Assembly: GCA_013041835.1 (NCBI GenBank)
Contig: JABDRH010000427.1
Location: 1 to 8,830, forward strand
Direction of reading: 5' to 3'
Length of the DNA: 8,830 nt
Source: Desulfatitalea sp.
Lineage (GTDB): Bacteria > Desulfobacterota > Desulfobacteria > Desulfobacterales > Desulfosarcinaceae
Part shown: in pieces, positions 6,343 through 8,830 of the stretch
Layout: each line of letters begins with the position of its first letter
Position numbering within the stretch: position 1 is the stretch's first letter
Position numbers and translations under genes: made by a program
Notes under the pieces: generated by a model
Told to the model about the DNA's origin: nothing
The model's database searches: none
Seen by the model: only the letters and a program-made list of their open reading frames with translations

Positions 6343-8562
6343 CTAGTTTTCGTCGTCCAAATCCAATATGGTGCGGATATGGTTTAATATCTCGAGTTCC
6401 TCGCGGCCCACGCGCTTGTCGGCGATGGCGATTTTCATGGCCACTTCAAACGCCTCTTCCCGTTGTGCCAGGGTGGGCAGCATCACGGCCAGACCCTCCA
6501 GCGCCTTGTGTATATCGGCGCTTACAATCCGGCCCTGGGTTTGAATCAGCGCCTTAACCTCGGCCGGCGATTTATAATACGATTTATAGTCGCGAATAAC
6601 CTCCGACGATGCCCGATACTGGCGTTTGTCCAAAGCGCGTTCGGCGCCGACCACGGCCATGATGATACGGATAATGGCTTCGGCGAACCCGCCTTGCGCC
6701 ACGCGCCGCCGGGCAAAGGCCTGTTCGCGGCGTTGGGCAATATTGATCAATCGCTGGTGATCGTCCTGCGCCTTGCTTGAGACCGACGCTTGCTCACCCC
6801 ACCAAAAGGCGGTCCAGGGGTTGTTGTAAAGGGCCTTGAAAGTCCATTCCTGAACCTGGTCGCGGGTGTCTCTGAAAATATCAAGCATCGAGGTAATATA
6901 CTCTGAGAAATCGGCCTCTAAAACTGCAAAGAAATTATCGGGAGCCACTTGACGCCGATCTTGTTTCACCAGCGATGCCCAAAATCCCAGCGGCCAAAAC
7001 AAGGGATTGATATCCGAGCAAAGCGTCCGCTGCAATCGAAGGGGGTGGCACTGACGTATGCTTTCGGCCATCCAGGGAGTTACAAACGCCTGTACCCAGG
7101 GTCGCATCCATTGACGGTAAAAGGCGTCAATCGACCTTGAAACGGCGTCCACGGGCACGAATGCGGCCTCATCTTCAAGGCCGTCATCCATCGCCAGGAT
7201 ATCGCTCATTTCGCGTAATTCGAATGTCACGGTGTAATCTTCAATATCCGGGTTGGAAGGCTCACCGGTTATGACCATTTCATACAATCCGGGTGCAAGG
7301 TACTCCACCATCTTGAGACTGCCGATGATCTGGCGGTGTTCCTTGTCGGCCACTTTTCCGGAAACAAAAATACCCAAATGGCCGATGTTTTCATGAACCA
7401 GGTACACAATTATTTGTCCCTGACGCCGAATCTCTTCTACCGATCCATACACCTTCACGATCCAGTTCAGGGCCTGGGGAGGCGGCGTGATATTATCACC
7501 GCTGGAGGCAAAGACAAAAATGGGATCCCTGAAATTCTTTAAATTGATGGACCGGCCTTCCTGAAGCTGCACCAATCCATGCTCAAGCTCGTTGCCAACG
7601 AAAAGACTGGTCGTTATAAAGTGGATTTCATTGGCATCGAGTTTGAAAAAACCACCCCACCATTTTTCGAAATTCAAATACCGTTCGGCTTCGGTATCCA
7701 CTTTGGTAAACAGGTTGTACTGTTTGTTCCAATACGTGTTGGCGGGGTTGAGGTCTTCAAAACCGGCCACCAAGTGGGCGCCGTCAAATTGCCCGCCGCC
7801 CAAGTCCGACCACAAAGACGATAGCCAAACGCCGCCGCACAATCCGCCCTTGTATCGCATGGGGTTGGCCCCTTCCACACCGCCCCAATAAGATAGGGGA
7901 GAGCCGTTGAAAACCATGGGCCCCACCACATCCGGCCGATCGGCGCCAATCAGCGCTGCAGCCCATCCGGCCTGGCAATTACCAATCACCGCGGGTTTGG
8001 GGGCATCGGGATGCCGGTGAGCCACTTCTTCCAAAAAGATAATTTCAGCCTGCTGAACCTGCGCGATGGTCTGACCCGGAACGGGATCGGGAAAAAACGA
8101 GATGAAATACACCGGGTGTCCATAATCCAAAGCGACACCGATCTGCGAATTGAGTTTGGAGCCGCCGATACCCGGTCCATGACCGGCCCGCGGATCGATG
8201 ATCACCAAGGGCCTGCTGGCTTTTTCAGTCTTCCGGGAATCCTGCATCACCGTGGTTTCGCTTCGTTTATTGTGATCGCCAGTTTTGCGCTCAGGGTCGG
8301 TTTTGGCTCTGCGTCTGTCCAGGATTTTAATCAGGCTGTAATTCACCGGGGAATCAAACGTCCGGGCGTCCATGATGGTTTCATAGTCGAAAATCAGAAC
8401 CGGCGGCTGGCCTTCGTGCAAATGGGAAAAGAAATGATTGCCTCTTTGGCGCATGATATCCCAGAACAAAATAGAGCGCTGGCAGCGGTCGACGGCATAA
8501 TCCATGGCTGCCTGAAGCCAGTTGGCGGACATCTGCATGGGGGTCATTGCATTTAACGTCAT
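6343..8562 (-). CDS. DUF3141 protein, PHA-synthase-like hydrolase fold with TerB-like C-terminus
   Basis: A 739-residue protein. The N-terminal part (about 11-80) resembles the PhaC N-terminal region. It is followed by a charged linker (82-116) and a large alpha/beta-hydrolase domain. Seen motifs are DPRAGHGPGIGGSK (123-136), GNCQAGW (194-200) with a G-x-C-x-G nucleophile elbow (Cys196), PLSYWGGVEGANPMRYKGG (222-240), SSGDNITPP (353-361; Asp356) and ENIGHLGIF (391-399; His395). Cys-Asp-His is the PHA synthase triad order. Residues 693-739, with EEAFEVAMKIAIADKRVGRE, look like part of a TerB helical domain. The family is DUF3141, often labelled poly(3-hydroxyalkanoate) synthetase without proof. 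The ATG is chosen because AGGAGA (8569-8574) precedes it by six bases; an in-frame TTG at 8601 lacks this. It probably follows the receiver gene in one transcript. Whether it makes or degrades a polyester, or acts on another acyl substrate, is open. Confidence 0.85.
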   Translation of the reverse strand: MTLNAMTPMQMSANWLQAAMDYAVDRCQRSILFWDIMRQRGNHFFSHLHEGQPPVLIFDYETIMDARTFDSPVNYSLIKILDRRRAKTDPERKTGDHNKRSETTVMQDSRKTEKASRPLVIIDPRAGHGPGIGGSKLNSQIGVALDYGHPVYFISFFPDPVPGQTIAQVQQAEIIFLEEVAHRHPDAPKPAVIGNCQAGWAAALIGADRPDVVGPMVFNGSPLSYWGGVEGANPMRYKGGLCGGVWLSSLWSDLGGGQFDGAHLVAGFEDLNPANTYWNKQYNLFTKVDTEAERYLNFEKWWGGFFKLDANEIHFITTSLFVGNELEHGLVQLQEGRSINLKNFRDPIFVFASSGDNITPPPQALNWIVKVYGSVEEIRRQGQIIVYLVHENIGHLGIFVSGKVADKEHRQIIGSLKMVEYLAPGLYEMVITGEPSNPDIEDYTVTFELREMSDILAMDDGLEDEAAFVPVDAVSRSIDAFYRQWMRPWVQAFVTPWMAESIRQCHPLRLQRTLCSDINPLFWPLGFWASLVKQDRRQVAPDNFFAVLEADFSEYITSMLDIFRDTRDQVQEWTFKALYNNPWTAFWWGEQASVSSKAQDDHQRLINIAQRREQAFARRRVAQGGFAEAIIRIIMAVVGAERALDKRQYRASSEVIRDYKSYYKSPAEVKALIQTQGRIVSADIHKALEGLAVMLPTLAQREEAFEVAMKIAIADKRVGREELEILNHIRTILDLDDEN

Positions 8563-8568
8563 GTAAAT

Positions 8569-8574
8569 TCTCCT
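8569..8574 (-). promoter_or_regulatory. Shine-Dalgarno site deciding the DUF3141 start
   Basis: AGGAGA on the minus strand lies six bases before the ATG at 8560-8562. This supports a protein beginning MTLNAMTPMQ over a 13-residue-longer TTG version. Confidence 0.7.
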
Positions 8575-8617
8575 GGTGAAAAGGTGCCGCCATTGCCCCA
8601 ACTGAACGACTTCGGGG

Positions 8618-8830
8618 TCAGGGTTGCTCGGGAATGACGTTGATGCTTTTCAATTCCTTAAGAAATGTATCGATATCAATGGGTTTGACAAAATAAGCGC
8701 AAGCGCCCCCTTTGAATAAAGCGTTGGCCGCCTCTGTGGTGCCGTCCAAAGCTGTTGTCATGACCACTTTGACCATCTCGTCGGCGGTAACACCGGCGTC
8801 TTGTTCCAGTTTGCGAATACGGCGCAACGC
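8618..8830 (-). CDS. Stand-alone response-regulator receiver domain, 3' part only
   Basis: The 70 visible residues are the C-terminal half of a CheY-like receiver; the start and the phosphoacceptor aspartate lie beyond the window. The visible part begins in helix 3 (ALRRIRKLEQ) and continues into strand 4 with the conserved hydroxyl residue (KVVMTTA). Strand 5 follows with the conserved lysine-proline pair (YFVKPID). After helix 5 only a few residues remain before the stop, so no output domain follows the receiver. It could be a single-domain regulator or a receiver at the end of a larger protein. The reading frame runs open to the window edge, and the apparent TTG at 8827 is an internal leucine. 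The DUF3141 gene starts 55 bases downstream on the same strand, which suggests co-transcription and possibly phosphorelay-linked control of that enzyme. Confidence 0.85.
   Translation of the reverse strand, partial: ALRRIRKLEQDAGVTADEMVKVVMTTALDGTTEAANALFKGGACAYFVKPIDIDTFLKELKSINVIPEQP

Noticed and set aside
8011..8556. 181-residue plus-strand frame opposite the DUF3141 N-terminal half
   Set aside because: Antisense to a gene with conserved catalytic motifs and a good ribosome-binding site; no recognisable domain of its own.
8590..8617. CCCC/GGGG stem as a terminator after the receiver gene
   Set aside because: The stem is short with a bulge and no T-run follows on the minus strand; the downstream gene is close enough to be co-transcribed.

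Overview
The window holds eight protein-coding genes and no RNA gene, insertion sequence or CRISPR array. It reads as chromosomal DNA of a moderately GC-rich Gram-negative, most likely a Desulfobacterota (former Deltaproteobacteria) organism of the Desulfosarcina/Desulfobacteraceae kind. That placement is an inference from protein styles: an EF-G paralog, a GerMN-domain protein, a MOT1-type transporter and a DUF3141 protein. No phylogenetic marker was tested.

Left part, minus strand (122-2730): a membrane-anchored GerMN-domain protein is followed, with overlapping reading frames, by a complete EF-G-family translation factor. A good sigma70-type promoter (TTGACA, 17 bp, TAGAAA) lies at 2772-2800. 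Beyond the EF-G stop is a long near-perfect palindrome (10-79) that may be a dispersed repeat or a structured 3' end.

Middle part, plus strand (2975-6321): a tightly packed four-gene operon encodes a ParA-type ATPase, a 98-residue ribbon-helix-helix-like protein that starts inside the parA gene, a Rho helicase paralog lacking the N-terminal helical domain, and a MOT1-family sulfate/molybdate transporter that starts inside the rho stop codon. Just upstream of parA, at 2886-2953, TTC (and further upstream GAA) triplets recur at 8-bp spacing. This is the sort of array bound by ribbon-helix-helix partition proteins. ParA, RHH protein and array together look like a type Ib partition cassette, and its linkage to a Rho paralog is the most unusual thing here.

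Right part, minus strand (6343-8830): the 3' end of a stand-alone response-regulator receiver domain is followed by a 739-residue DUF3141 protein. The latter has a PHA-synthase-like Cys-Asp-His triad and a TerB-like C-terminal tail. It converges on the transporter gene with only 21 bp between the stop codons.

The longest gap without a gene is 2731-2974, between the two divergent operons; it carries the minus-strand promoter and the repeat array. Every other intergenic gap inside the window is under 60 bp, and the first 121 bases hold the palindrome.
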